Position numbers and translations under genes: made by a program. This document shows, piece by piece, positions 8,002 through 18,800 of a stretch of DNA of 64,000 nucleotides. This DNA is from CAZMNY01 sp964567745 (GTDB lineage Bacteria; Planctomycetota; Planctomycetia; Pirellulales; Pirellulaceae), in contig CAZMNY010000016.1 of the NCBI GenBank assembly GCA_964567745.1, positions 62,001-126,000 of the forward strand, in the 5' to 3' direction. A model generated the notes under the pieces. That model searched no databases and was not told the origin of the DNA. It saw nothing but the letters and a program-made list of their open reading frames with translations. Each line of letters begins with the position of its first letter. The first letter of the stretch is position 1.

Positions 8002-8949
8002 CTATTGCTTCATGAGGTCGTTCATCGTGGCGACGAGCGACTTCACGGCGTCGACGCTATTTTGGAAGTCCGCCTGCTCTTGTTCGTCGAGGTCGAGTTG
8101 AATAATTTTTTCGACTCCATTCGCCCCGAGCACGCAAGGTACGCCAACGTAGTAGCCGCCTACGCCATATTCCGAGTCGCAGTACGCGGCACAGGGGATG
8201 ACTCGCTTCTTGTCGCGAACGATGGCTTCCACCATTTGAGCCGTCGCTGCTGCCGGGGCGTAGTAGGCGCTGCCGGTCTTTAGCAGCCCGACAATCTCGG
8301 CGCCACCTTTTCGAGTCCGCTCAACGATGGCGTCGAGTCTCTCTTGGTCGAGAATTCGAGTGACCGGGATTCCACCGACAGAGGTGCAACTGGGCATCGG
8401 CACCATCGTGTCGCCGTGTCCGCCCATGAGCAATGCCGACACGTCTTCCACGCTGACTCCTAATTCCATCGCCAGGAAGGTTCGGTAGCGAGCCGTGTCG
8501 AGAACGCCGGCTTGGCCGATCACTCGCGACGCCGGAAAGCCACTGACCTGTAGAGCCATCTGGACCATCGCGTCGAGCGGGTTGCTGACGAGGATCAGAA
8601 TCGCGTTAGGGCTCGTCGCTTTGACTTGCTCGGTCACCGAGGCGACGATTTTCGCGTTGGTGGCAAGCAAATCGTCTCGGCTCATTCCCGGTTTGCGCGG
8701 GATGCCTGCAGTGATGACCACAACGTCGCTGCCGGCCGTGGGGCCGTAATCGGTGGCGCCTTGAACACAGCTGTCGAAGCCCATGATCGGCGAAGACTGC
8801 ATCAAGTCGAGCGCTTTCCCCTTGGGCATGTCCTCAGTTTGGGGAATATCGACGAGCACAATGTCGCCGAGCTCCATGGAGGCGCACCAGTGGGCGGTGG
8901 TAGCCCCAACGTTGCCAGCTCCGACGATCGTAATTTTGGCGCGGCCCAT
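8002..8949 (-). CDS. mdh: malate dehydrogenase
   Basis: The 315-residue NAD-dependent enzyme interconverts malate and oxaloacetate in the TCA cycle. The ATG at 8949 gives MGRAKITIVGAGNVGATTAH, with the dinucleotide-binding GxGxxG. The mobile loop reads GIPRKPGMSRDDLL; arginine rather than glutamine there favours malate over lactate. The substrate loop is GQAGVLDTARYRTF and the catalytic histidine lies in LMGGHGDTMVP. Length and motifs match the LDH-like MDH group (MDH type 3) found in many bacteria. It stands alone between the hydrolase-fold gene and the pair of membrane-anchored proteins. Confidence 0.95.
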   Translation of the reverse strand: MGRAKITIVGAGNVGATTAHWCASMELGDIVLVDIPQTEDMPKGKALDLMQSSPIMGFDSCVQGATDYGPTAGSDVVVITAGIPRKPGMSRDDLLATNAKIVASVTEQVKATSPNAILILVSNPLDAMVQMALQVSGFPASRVIGQAGVLDTARYRTFLAMELGVSVEDVSALLMGGHGDTMVPMPSCTSVGGIPVTRILDQERLDAIVERTRKGGAEIVGLLKTGSAYYAPAAATAQMVEAIVRDKKRVIPCAAYCDSEYGVGGYYVGVPCVLGANGVEKIIQLDLDEQEQADFQNSVDAVKSLVATMNDLMKQ

Positions 8950-9024
8950 TTTCCCACTCCTTGCATGAATGATTGTTCGGCGATCCAACGATCATTTGGC
9001 TGCGAGCAGGTTTCGTCAAGTGGG

Positions 9025-10659
9025 CTAATCCAAATTGCTAAAGTCTGGTCCCGATTCCGCTTCGATTCCAAGATCGTCTAGCGACTTGCCGTCGGCTGAC
9101 TGGCGGCGCTTTCGCAAGGTGTCTCGTTCGAATCGAGTATCGCTCTTTCCAGCTCGGTAAACAGAAATCCAAATCGCGCCTAGAGCGACGATAAAGACGG
9201 CGCCGACGCCGATCCCCAGGTAGGGATTTCGCGTTGGAGGTTGCTTGACCATCGTCGGCATCGAGCCCAAGAACATTGGGCTGACTTGCTTCTGCTTGGC
9301 GTCGAAGGCGTCGACATATTCGGACTTGTACGCCCAAAGCCGAAAAAAGACGCCAGTCAATTCGATTTCTTCATTCAGCAATTCCTCCCCCGACTTACCC
9401 TCCGCCAATCGCTCATTTGCTTCGAACAATTCCGGCGGCAGGGAGCGAACGCAGGCGATGGCGGGAAAACCGTTCTGGTAGATCGGCGAAGCTGTTTGAT
9501 CCCCTTTGCCGCTCAGCTGCAACGTCAAATCGCCGAGAGGTATGAAGAAATCGATCTGAAAGTAGTGATCGATGCCGAACCGTTCACGTATATCGGACTC
9601 GCGTTCGCTAATGACCACGCGAGTGATTCGCCGCGCCTTGCCTCGCACCGTGAAGAAGCCGCCTTGCAGTGGCTGAGGTTTTTGAATCGCGCCGGTCAAC
9701 GAGAATGGCCTTGAAATCTGCTTCACTTGCGAGGAATCGGCGCGGGACGCGGCGTCCATTACTTGATAGAACGGTTCGCGGTCCTCAGCTCCCATGCGAC
9801 TACGGCCATTGCGTTCGCGGGCCACTTCGAAAAGGCTGATGTCGACTCCCAACTCGGCCAAGTACTGCTCGCTCGTCGAGACGTTGGGAATCTGAGTGGC
9901 CGAGTCCGGGCGCCAAGAAATTCGAGACGTGGCGAATACGTACGATGCTCGCCCCCCAACCTCGCCGCCGAGCTTGAGAAACATGCCGTAGGCTTGGATC
10001 CGCTCGTTGAGCGACGACGCCTTCTTCCAACTCTCGGGAATCTCAAGGCAGCAAACCTCCATTGGCACATCGTCCTTCGCGTTGACGACATTGACCACAT
10101 AGTAGTGCTTTCGTTGAAAGAGCCGCTCGACTTCCGGAAGCAACTCGCGCTGCTCAAAGCCGCGAACTCGGCCGTGCAGATCAAAGACCTCTGTCCTCAG
10201 CGCGTCGGGTCCGTCGCTCAATTCCGACCATGGCGGTAAATCGCGCCGCCACTGTTCCATATCGTCGGGCTGGAAGCGACGAATCGCAAATAGAATTCGC
10301 AACACCGTTTCCTCATCGTCACTTTGCAGCGGTTGTCCGTCGGTCAAGGCCGTCAGTTGACTGGCACCAATGTCGAAGCCGACCTCCAGCATCTTGCGGG
10401 GGCTCGGCAAGCGAACGCGAGTCGGTCGAATCTCATCGCGATCATCGGCCCATGGTAGACCGCCCAGCCGGCGTTTTGGCGTTTGACCTGGAGACTGCGA
10501 TTCCGGCTGCTCCGCAGATTTGGATTGCGATGCGTCGGCCGATTTCGTGCTTGACGGCGTCTGGGCATGGACACCGCTCACGCACGTTGCAAGCCACACG
10601 ACGCCAAGCCCGATCGATGCGATTAGCCGGCGAGTGGTGAAGAAATTGACTTCGAACAT
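9025..10659 (-). CDS. exported, membrane-anchored protein, paralogue-like partner of the next gene
   Basis: About 544 residues. The chosen ATG at 10659 gives an N-terminal signal peptide (MFEVNFFTTRRLIASIGLGV ... VHAQ); a GTG at 10776, directly after the upstream stop, is an alternative start. After a Ser/Gln-rich linker there are two similar beta-rich regions (about 158-290 and 345-470), each beginning with a strand like VFDLHGRVRG or FFTVRGKARRI and ending near CCLEIPES or VRSLPPEL. They resemble small OB-like barrels. One transmembrane helix lies near 485-505, followed by a short basic and acidic tail. The second region ends ELTGVFFRLWAYKSE, matching EITGYFFKKWAYRAR in the upstream protein. 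No known function. Confidence 0.65.
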   Translation of the reverse strand: MFEVNFFTTRRLIASIGLGVVWLATCVSGVHAQTPSSTKSADASQSKSAEQPESQSPGQTPKRRLGGLPWADDRDEIRPTRVRLPSPRKMLEVGFDIGASQLTALTDGQPLQSDDEETVLRILFAIRRFQPDDMEQWRRDLPPWSELSDGPDALRTEVFDLHGRVRGFEQRELLPEVERLFQRKHYYVVNVVNAKDDVPMEVCCLEIPESWKKASSLNERIQAYGMFLKLGGEVGGRASYVFATSRISWRPDSATQIPNVSTSEQYLAELGVDISLFEVARERNGRSRMGAEDREPFYQVMDAASRADSSQVKQISRPFSLTGAIQKPQPLQGGFFTVRGKARRITRVVISERESDIRERFGIDHYFQIDFFIPLGDLTLQLSGKGDQTASPIYQNGFPAIACVRSLPPELFEANERLAEGKSGEELLNEEIELTGVFFRLWAYKSEYVDAFDAKQKQVSPMFLGSMPTMVKQPPTRNPYLGIGVGAVFIVALGAIWISVYRAGKSDTRFERDTLRKRRQSADGKSLDDLGIEAESGPDFSNLD

Positions 10660-10776
10660 CGGCGGCTCTCTGAATTTGCGGCTTGCTTTGTTCATGGCGT
10701 TAGGCGATTCGTTGGCGATCACGTTCAAGCGTGATTTGGCATGATCAGCATTTTCGATTCTCGGCGATGAAGTCAC

Positions 10777-12264
10777 TCAAGGGGCAACTGCCCCACCCTG
10801 GTCGTGCTCGCTTGGCGGATCACTTTCTCGCGCCGCCGACTCAAGCTGTCTCAACTCATGCTCGATACCAGGACTTATCTGCGAGGGGTCGAGGGCGTTG
10901 AGCGGTTTGGCGGTCTTGTTGAAGTAGTGGGCGATGCGTGACGGCCATTGATTGAGTTGAAAGACGGCGACGGCGACGATAACTCCTGCAAGCACAGCGC
11001 CGAGTATCACGAGCGTCAGCAATTGACTGCTTGGAGGTTCGGCAGGCTGCCAGCCAGGCGACGATTCAATGACGATCGAGTTGGCGAGTATTTTTGGCGC
11101 GGTGCGAATTCCATCTCGAGCTCGATAGGCCCACTTCTTGAAGAAATAGCCGGTAATCTCAACTTCGTGGTCGAGTTCAGTGACGCCACGGTCGACGTCT
11201 TTGTGTTTCAGTTCTGGTAGGCCTGGCGTTTCAAGGCAGTAGACCGCGACCAATGTGTTCGGGCCGCCTCTTGGTTTTAGCCAAAGCAAGTTGTACTCGT
11301 CGACGCCGTAGATGTTTTTTGGCGCCGAGACCCGGTAGCCGAGTCGAACTTGACCTCGAATCGTAACCACTTTCCCTCGGTAGTCGCGAGGCTGCTTATG
11401 CAGTTGGAGAAAGCTCACGGCGCCAATGGATTGTTGCTTCAGCTCATCGGCCGACGAACCGCGAAGCCGCTCGATGAATCGAAACCACGCATTCCACTCG
11501 CTTGGTCGCGCGACAGCGCTGTCTCGTATCGCAGCCAGGTCGAGTTCGTCGACATACGATTGAATCTCGAGGATCGCAGCGGCGTGATCGGGGTTAGGAT
11601 CGGGAAACTCAAACAACCCGTTGAGCGCTGGTTTCCAATGAGCGGTCCATGAGCGATCGAGTCGAGTGAGGACGTCCTGCCAGGAGGCGATCTCGTCTGG
11701 GGGCAATTGTTCGTCGGCCGGCAATTGCTCGTTGGCCGCCAGCGCCTCACGGCCGCGAACCAAGTAGCTCTCCAAGGCCTCGCCCAGAACACCGATCGCC
11801 TCAGAGAGAACTTGTAACTGTTGCGGCTCGGGCAATCGCTTCACACGCCGCAACCAGAATGCTCGATTGAATTCACGCCGTTGCTGACGATCGAGTTTGC
11901 CGAGCATCGTGCCCCAGGCGTCGACAGCGGCGCGTTCCAGTGGGTCGTCTCGACGTTCGCTCGCCTCCGCCAAAGTCTCCGCGTCGTAGGCCGATCCGCC
12001 GGTTTGAATCGCGTCGTCCGGGGCCTGCCGCAGATTGGCCGGAGCAGCAACGCGAGTGTCGACCAATTCCTCCGGCTCCGCCTGCTCGACCTCTTCGCCC
12101 CACATCCATTGGTAATACTTAGGCTTGCGAGCTTCCTCCATTAGAAACACGACAACCATCAGACTGCCCACAAGCGCCAATAGACGCAGCTGGACGCGCC
12201 GCGAAAAATAGTTGGGCGGTGAACGGCGTCCGCTCGTTTCGTCCTGTTGTGACATAGCCACCAT
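10777..12264 (-). CDS. membrane-anchored hypothetical protein with OB-like domain
   Basis: About 495 residues: a cytoplasmic basic N-terminus, a transmembrane helix at about 26-42, a Glu/Asp-rich linker, a helical region (about 110-270), an OB-like beta domain starting YRGKVVTIRGQVRLGYR and ending EITGYFFKKWAYRAR, a second transmembrane helix (LLTLVILGAVLAGVIVAVAV), and a cytoplasmic tail. The stop TGA is immediately followed by a possible GTG start of the downstream gene, so the two are co-transcribed. The shared domain implies that the two proteins work together, perhaps as a two-component envelope complex. Function unknown. An ATG three codons downstream (12255) is an alternative start. 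Confidence 0.65.
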   Translation of the reverse strand: MVAMSQQDETSGRRSPPNYFSRRVQLRLLALVGSLMVVVFLMEEARKPKYYQWMWGEEVEQAEPEELVDTRVAAPANLRQAPDDAIQTGGSAYDAETLAEASERRDDPLERAAVDAWGTMLGKLDRQQRREFNRAFWLRRVKRLPEPQQLQVLSEAIGVLGEALESYLVRGREALAANEQLPADEQLPPDEIASWQDVLTRLDRSWTAHWKPALNGLFEFPDPNPDHAAAILEIQSYVDELDLAAIRDSAVARPSEWNAWFRFIERLRGSSADELKQQSIGAVSFLQLHKQPRDYRGKVVTIRGQVRLGYRVSAPKNIYGVDEYNLLWLKPRGGPNTLVAVYCLETPGLPELKHKDVDRGVTELDHEVEITGYFFKKWAYRARDGIRTAPKILANSIVIESSPGWQPAEPPSSQLLTLVILGAVLAGVIVAVAVFQLNQWPSRIAHYFNKTAKPLNALDPSQISPGIEHELRQLESAARESDPPSEHDQGGAVAP

Positions 12265-12785
12265 TTCAGTTTCTAATCGTTGCGGCCCCGGGGGGCCAAA
12301 AGTGCAGCGACCCCCGATTGCCCGCCCCTTGCGAATCCGGCACTCGGACTCGGTTCCGCGATATTGCTCAGCTTGGGGTTTCAGTCCAAGTTAACGACCA
12401 AGGCGGCCGAAAATCGCTACCGTTGTCCATTGTCTCACAACTGATCAATAAGCCAATAAGACGCCGAACTAATAAGACTCGGCTCCGAGCAATTCCGGCA
12501 ATAGCTCAATTTGCCGCCAAGCGACTATGGATACGCGGTCGGACGCTCCTTATTATTCGCAAGCGGATGTAAATTTGGGAGATTTCGGTCGTCCGGGCGT
12601 GCGGCGACGCTCGTGGCATTTCAAGCTCAAACGGCGTTCAAGCCGTTACAATGCAAGTAATCCGGAATTATCTCTCGCTCCAGTCAGCCGAACCTCCCAA
12701 GTTGCTGCAATAAGCGGGCTTAAAGTGGCCGAATGCAGTGTTGGCGAGAGATAACAGTAGGCCAAATGGACGAAGGGAACCGCTT
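12265..12785. other. intergenic region upstream of the sigma factor gene
   Basis: About 520 bases separate divergent genes, so promoters for both should lie here. A GC palindrome (GGCCCCGGGGGGCC) occurs near 12286-12299. Two copies of AATAAGAC occur close together around 12450-12480. I could not define a convincing -35/-10 pair. No protein-like open frame is present. Confidence 0.4.
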
Positions 12786-13286
12786 TTGGCGTTATCGCAA
12801 GACGAATTCCATCGCCTCGTCGATCAGCACGGTGCCGTGCTGTACCGGATCGCGTATCGCATGGTGGGCGACCCCCACGAAGCGGAAGATCTTGTGCAGG
12901 AGGCGTTTCGATCGGCTTGGAAGAGCCGCAATCGTTATGAAGCGGGGCGGGGAGACCGCGCTTGGTTGGCTGCCATTTTGCGACGCCGTGTTGTCGATCA
13001 CTGGAGAAAACGACCCCCACCACGAACCACTGGCGACGCCGCCACGTTGGAAATCGAAACCGCCGGCTTCGACCCGATTGAAGCCGGATATACCGACGAG
13101 ATGCAAGCGGCGCTCGCAAGCCTACCCACCCCCCTCCGAGAATCCCTACTTTTGGTTGTCGTCGGCGAGCTGACACACCAAGAGACTGCTGACCTGCTCG
13201 ACGTTCCTTTGGGGACCGTGCTATCGAGAGTGGCGCGAGCCCGCAAACGACTTCGTGAACAGTTGGTCGGCGTGTGGCGAGAATAA
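12786..13286 (+). CDS. ECF-subfamily RNA polymerase sigma factor
   Basis: About 166 residues. Region 2 reads AVLYRIAYRMVGDPHEAEDLVQEAF, followed by WLAAILRRRVVDHWR. Region 4 reads LPTPLRESLLLVVVGELTHQETADLLDVPLGTVLSRVARARKRLRE, a classic sigma-70 region 4 HTH. The start was set at the TTG preceded at about 7 nt by AAGGGA; a GTG at 12738 would add 16 residues. It directs RNA polymerase to a small regulon in response to an envelope or stress signal. The next gene, 104 bases downstream, encodes a single-pass membrane protein that may serve as its anti-sigma factor, as is common for ECF factors; this is inferred from position. Confidence 0.87.
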   Translation: MALSQDEFHRLVDQHGAVLYRIAYRMVGDPHEAEDLVQEAFRSAWKSRNRYEAGRGDRAWLAAILRRRVVDHWRKRPPPRTTGDAATLEIETAGFDPIEAGYTDEMQAALASLPTPLRESLLLVVVGELTHQETADLLDVPLGTVLSRVARARKRLREQLVGVWRE

Positions 13287-13390
13287 GAACCAATAGAAGA
13301 GACGTGAGTTGAAACGGGTAGCAATGTTCACCCGGACCTCAATCAGCCTTACCACAATTTCAACCGATTCTAAATTGGAGCGTTGAACGC

Positions 13391-15487
13391 GTGTTTCCAT
13401 CCGGTTCGCAAATTGACGATCGCCTTTGCGACGTGAGGTTGCCTGAGCATTTGCTCAGCAACTTGCACGGCGTACCGGTCGATGACGACGTCGCGCGATC
13501 GTTGGGCGAGATGGAGATTACGCAGGGTTTGAATGAACGAATACACGCGTCGCTGATCGAGATCGCGATCCACTCGGAATTGGCTGATGCTCCAGGCGCC
13601 AATCGAGCTGTGACTCGGCTCCACCGCATTCCGCAGTCGGGCATCAAGAGGCGGCGACGATTGTGGGGATGGGCTGTTGGGCTGACCGCAGCCACATTGG
13701 CGTTGATGGTTCAAATGGGCGCGGCCGTAGGTCTGTTGCAGGTAGCCAAGACGCCCGACCCCATTCCGGAATTGCGGATGGTCGTCGACATCGGGCCGAT
13801 GCAATTGACTTCTCCGCCGCCAGAGTTGCCGATCGAGATCGGAGCGACGCTTGAGGAACCGCAGGTCGCGAAGCGGGAAGAACCATCACAGCCGAGTTTT
13901 CTCCCGCTCGATTTGGACGCCCTCGGTAAACCGTGGAGCGACATACTGCAGCTGGTTGCCTCGAAGGTCGACTTGGACCAAGACATGATTCTCTCCCGCT
14001 GGGAACTCTACGGCTCGCAGAACGACCCCGAGGCGACGACGCCTGTCTTGGAGGACGTCTCGATCGAAACGCCTCGTGGACTCGAACCGCCAATGATTCG
14101 CGGAGTCTACGATCGAGCGTTTCTGCTGCGTGAAAACGAGAGTCCTTGGTTATCGCCTGCTGCCCATCCTTCATTGGCCCATTCTCGACCGCCGTTGACC
14201 ACGCGAACATATTCTGTCGACGAACTCAGTCGGCTGGCGAAGCAAGGGCGATTGGCCGATGAGGACGATTTGCGAGTTGAGGACTTCATCGCGGCGCAGC
14301 GTTATCAATACGCGTCGCAATTGTCCGCTCGGCCGGGCGGAATGAACTTGGCCAGCTACGCCGGTATCTCACCATTTTCCGATGACGACGGCATGCTGCA
14401 AATCGGCATCGCCCCCGTAAGTAGTCGAAGCAAACCGGAGCCGACGCATTGGACGCTTGTCGTCGACGTTTCCAGCGGCATGGCTTGGCAGAACCGTTTG
14501 GGCGAAGCAAGGCGAACGGTGAAGCGTGTACTGCGAGAACTCCGACCGACCGACCGGCTTTCCATTGTCGCGTTTCGAGAAACGGCTTGGATTGCCGCCG
14601 AGTTGGTGACTCGCGATCAGACGACTCAAGTGTTGGATCTGATCGATCGCTGGGAGCCGCGAGGACGCTGCGATTTCGCCGCAGGAGCGAGACAGGGTCT
14701 ATCCGCTGCGGTCGATGGCGGATTTGAGGGACAGCGGCGAGTTGTCTTTTTGTCTGACGGCCGAGCTCGTTGGCCGAAGAACGTTTCCGATGAAGTCATG
14801 TCGCTTTACGATCGCTCTCATGAGTTGGGTGTGATTTGGCAATGGATCGAACTTGCCGAGCCAGGCGACGCGGACGACGCGATGGTCAAGCGTTTAGCCG
14901 CAGCGGGCGCCAATGCCAAACAGATTGGCGCCAACAATCGCGCCGCATGGGCTCTTCTGGAAGACTGGCATGGCCACTCGTTGTTGGCCGCGGTCGACAT
15001 GCAAATCCACATTCAATTCAATCCTCGCAGCGTGAAATTTCATCGGCTGGTCGGACACAACGCCTCAGCATGGGCTGGCCTGCAGCCCATCGAACACCGG
15101 CTCGATCTGCGTGCTGGCGAAGAGGCGACCGTTTTGTACGAGGTTCGACTGCAAACTCGCGGGCCGTCTCAAGTCGCGACAGTAACCCTACAATGGAAAG
15201 ATCCGAAAAGCGGCGAACCGAGGCGGTTGCGCAAACGGATAACGCGAGCGGATTTTGCGGCGACGTTTGAAGACTCCGCGCCTTCGCTTCAACATGCCGC
15301 CTTGGCGGCGGAAGCCGGCGAAGTGCTTAGCCGTTCTTTTTTCGCCAACAATCGTTCACGCACCTTGCGAACGGTTATCGCCGCGTCGGAAGCACTGGAT
15401 GGCGCCGTTAGCCAACACCAGGATTTCCAAAGATTCGTGCAATGGTTACGAGATTTGGAACGAATAAGACAACGCCGCGGCGACTGA
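13391..15487 (+). CDS. YfbK-like VWA-domain membrane protein (possible anti-sigma factor)
   Basis: The 698-residue product starts at a GTG. It has a cytoplasmic segment of about 90 residues, a transmembrane helix (WGWAVGLTAATLALMVQMGA), a Pro/Glu-rich linker, a YfbK-type N-terminal domain (TRTYSVDELSRLAKQGRLAD), a von Willebrand A domain (from about 355) and a DUF3520-like C-terminus (TVTLQWKDPKSGEPRRLRKR ...). The VWA metal site is altered: DVSSGM replaces the usual DxSxS sequence DVSGSM. Later pieces such as FLSDGRA remain. The layout of cytoplasmic head, one helix and sensory exterior, downstream of an ECF sigma factor, suggests a sigma regulator, although no zinc anti-sigma motif is present. 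Confidence 0.78.
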   Translation: MFPSGSQIDDRLCDVRLPEHLLSNLHGVPVDDDVARSLGEMEITQGLNERIHASLIEIAIHSELADAPGANRAVTRLHRIPQSGIKRRRRLWGWAVGLTAATLALMVQMGAAVGLLQVAKTPDPIPELRMVVDIGPMQLTSPPPELPIEIGATLEEPQVAKREEPSQPSFLPLDLDALGKPWSDILQLVASKVDLDQDMILSRWELYGSQNDPEATTPVLEDVSIETPRGLEPPMIRGVYDRAFLLRENESPWLSPAAHPSLAHSRPPLTTRTYSVDELSRLAKQGRLADEDDLRVEDFIAAQRYQYASQLSARPGGMNLASYAGISPFSDDDGMLQIGIAPVSSRSKPEPTHWTLVVDVSSGMAWQNRLGEARRTVKRVLRELRPTDRLSIVAFRETAWIAAELVTRDQTTQVLDLIDRWEPRGRCDFAAGARQGLSAAVDGGFEGQRRVVFLSDGRARWPKNVSDEVMSLYDRSHELGVIWQWIELAEPGDADDAMVKRLAAAGANAKQIGANNRAAWALLEDWHGHSLLAAVDMQIHIQFNPRSVKFHRLVGHNASAWAGLQPIEHRLDLRAGEEATVLYEVRLQTRGPSQVATVTLQWKDPKSGEPRRLRKRITRADFAATFEDSAPSLQHAALAAEAGEVLSRSFFANNRSRTLRTVIAASEALDGAVSQHQDFQRFVQWLRDLERIRQRRGD

Positions 15488-15845
15488 TTGTGACCTGAAA
15501 TTCGACTGCCGGCCGACGCGATCACCGACGATGAATGTATTGCCCATTTTTCATGTCAACTGAATCCGGCGGCCCGGCCACCTTTCGTGCTAACCCATCA
15601 TCGTTTGGCCCGTCACCGCTATGCTTGAACAGCGTCGCACGACGTTATAACCTAATGACTTACGGCGACGCGTGCGTGTGGCTTGGCGAGGTTCATCGAG
15701 TGCAAACCCGTTGCCAGAGATCCAATTCATTTCGCCCAAAGCCAAATCATTGCAGACTGTAGCGATTTTGGCGTCGAGCGTCCTATTTTGTCCAGCATTT
15801 GAAATTCACTTGTGGAAATCCTCATCGGGGTTTCGGAGATTGGCA
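15488..15845. other. intergenic region upstream of the TPR/ExbB/ExbD operon
   Basis: About 358 bases. A possible promoter is TTGAAC (15625-15630) and TATAAC (15646-15651), but the spacer is only 15 nt, so it is weak. A frame open from 15672 joins the TPR gene in phase but lacks a signal peptide and a ribosome-binding site. The gene start was therefore placed at 15846, after GGAG. Confidence 0.35.
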
Positions 15846-18800
15846 ATGAAAAGCCTTCGTCCGCTTTGTTTCGTGTTGTCGTGTTTCCTCTTTTGCCAAG
15901 CGACGTTATGCGTTGCGCCCGAAGCGATTGGCGAGGAGCCGGCTGCCGCATTCCTGCAAGCAATGCGAAATCGAGGATACTACGACACGGCGCTGCAGTA
16001 TCTCAAACGCGCTGAAAACAGCACGCTGACGCCGGTCGAATTTCGTGAAGTGATCCCATTCGAACGCGGGCTGACGATGGTCCAGTTCGCTGGGCGCGAA
16101 GCCGATTTTGATGTCCGCGGCCAGATGCTCAACGAAGCCCAAGCGTCGATTGAGCAATTCGTTAAGACTCGCGGCAATCACCCCCGCGCCGACAACGCGA
16201 AAAACCAGCTTGGCAACGTTGTGGCTGGACGAGCCAAGATGAAAGTCGAGCAGGCCGAGAAAACAGGTGACGACAAACATCGAGAGCTCGCGGCCGAGCT
16301 ATTCGATCAAGCCTATTCGATTTTCGCCCGCCGGCAGTCGGAACTCAAGGATCGTCTGGTCAAGATTGGCCCGCGTGTGTTCGACCCGAAGAAGCAAAAG
16401 AAAGAGATTGCTCAAAGGACTCAACTCCGAGCCGACTATCTGCAAGCTCAATTGCTATCGGCCGCTGTCTTGGAAGAGTCCGCCGCGACGTTTAAGCCGG
16501 CCGACGCCAAGTTCAAAGAGACACTGCAGCGAGCCGCCGACGAATACACCGTCATCTATGAAAAACACCGGATTCGCTTGGCGGGCTTGTACGCGAAACT
16601 CTATCGCGGCCGCTGCTTGGCGAAAATTCAGAACAACAAAGACGCGCTAGCCGATTTTGAAGAACTGCTCGACAACGACGATGGCGTCGAGGCGTTGCGA
16701 CCGCTGAAGACAAACGCTTTGTTGCTCGCCTTGGACGTTTGGCTCAAACCATCGCAAAACAAATACCTCGTCGCAACGCAACGCGGCGACACTTGGATCG
16801 ACACCATTCGCCCCAACGAGTCGCGCTCGCCCGAATGGCTGACCCTCAGGTTTGAAGTCGCCAAAGCCCATAAGCTGAAGGCGGACGCTCTCAAGAAAGA
16901 GAATCCCAAAGACCCCGACATCAACCGCTCGATCACCAAGGCTCGCAAATTGGCGACCTTCGTTTCTCGAATGCCGGGCGACAACCAACGAGCGGCTCGC
17001 GAGTTTTTAGTTGAGTTGCGAGGCGGCGACGCGGTGACTCAAGACAACACCAACCTGCCCGACTCGTTCCTCGAAGCCAAAGCGCGCGGCAAAGAGGCGC
17101 TTGACTCGCTGCAGACCGCGGGACTGATCCTCCGCGACGTCCCCAAACGCATTGCCGCGGAATCCAATGCAGAACTAAAGAAGGAACTGCAAACGCAAGT
17201 CGATGAGGCAAAGAAAACGCTGGCGACTGGCAAAGACACCGCCTATCGCATGTTCAAACACGCGCTCACCTTGGTCGACGGCGACACAGAACTCGACGAG
17301 ATCAATTCCGTTCGCTACTTCATCTGCTATTTGAGTTTCACGCGGCAAGATTACTTTGACGCCGCAGTTATGGGCGACTTTGTTTCCAGACGCTACCCCG
17401 AACACGCCGGCGCTCGCCAATGCGCCAAAATCACTCTGGCGTCGTTCATTCAAATGCATCGAGAAAGTCAAGACGCCGACAAAGAATTTGAGACTCAGCA
17501 GATTATCGACATCGCCGAGTACATGGCCAACAAATGGACGGATCAACCAGAGGGAATCGACGCCTTAAACACGCTGATTCCATTCATGGTCGGCCGCGGT
17601 GATTTGATTGCAGCTCAGAAGTACTTGAAAATGATTCCGCCCGAATCGCCGAAACGAGCGGAAGCGGAGTTGTCCACTGGGAAAGCGATGTGGGGCCGCT
17701 ACTTGATCGGTACCGCCGAAATGCGGCGATGGGAAGCGGACGGAGTTCCGGACGGCGTCGATGCTACGACTCGCAAGGCCGAACTCGAGCAAATGAAAAC
17801 GGGCGCCGAAGCGGTGTTGGTCGCGGGCGTAGGACGCATGTCCAAAACGCCCACCACGCCGACGACGGTGGCCGCCGTTCTCTCGTTGGCCCAAGTCTTC
17901 CTGGATAAAGGCGACGCTCAAAAAGCAGTCGAGCTTTTGGAACGCCCGAAGACAGGCGCCTTCGAACTCTGCAAAGCCGGCCATCCGGCAACCAAAGGCA
18001 AAGGGTTCATGGAGGAGACCTACAAGACGGCTCTGCGAGCCTACATCGCCGTGCTGCCCAAAGCGGCCGACGGCACCGCCACAATCGAAAAAGCCCGTGG
18101 CGTCATGGCTCTGCTCAAGAGCGAAGTCGAACAAAAGCCTGGCGGCAAAAAGAAACTCGTTTCGATCTACATCAGCCTTGCCCGCGACCTGGAGCGAATG
18201 ATCGCGCTGGCGCCTGTCGCCGAGAAGGTGCCGCTATCAAAAGGGTTCGAGACATTCCTTGACGAAGTCGGCAAGGAAGCGGTCGAATTCAACGTGCTCA
18301 ACTGGGTCGCTGAAACCTACTACAGCCTGGGCAAAGGGCTGAGCAGCAGCCGAACAGCCGCCGCGGAATCAAAGGCGTACTATGCAAAGGCTCTCGTCGT
18401 CTACAACAAGATCTTGGACGACAAAGTCGCCACGGGTAATACCGTGGGCCAGGTTCAAGTCCGAATTGCCGCGACGAATCGAGCTCTTGGCAAGTACACC
18501 GACGCGATGAAGAAACTGACCGAGATCTTGAAGAAGCAAAACATGATGCTCGGCGTTCAGATCGAAGCCGCTTACACGTATCAAGAGTGGGCGAGCAAGA
18601 TGAAAGACAACGCCGCTAAAACCAAGCTTTACCGTCAAGCCATGCGGGGCGGAGGCGAGGTGGATCAGAAGACGCGCAAGTATGTCGTTTGGGGCTGGGG
18701 CAAGATCGCTCGACTGACCGGAAGCAATATCAAGTTCCGCAGTCAGTTTCACGAGTCGCGTTACAACTATGCGAAGTGCCGTTTCGAATCGGCGAAAGCG

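Noticed and set aside
12286..12299. Terminator at the GGCCCCGGGGGGCC palindrome
   Set aside because: The loop would be too small and no T-run follows on either strand.
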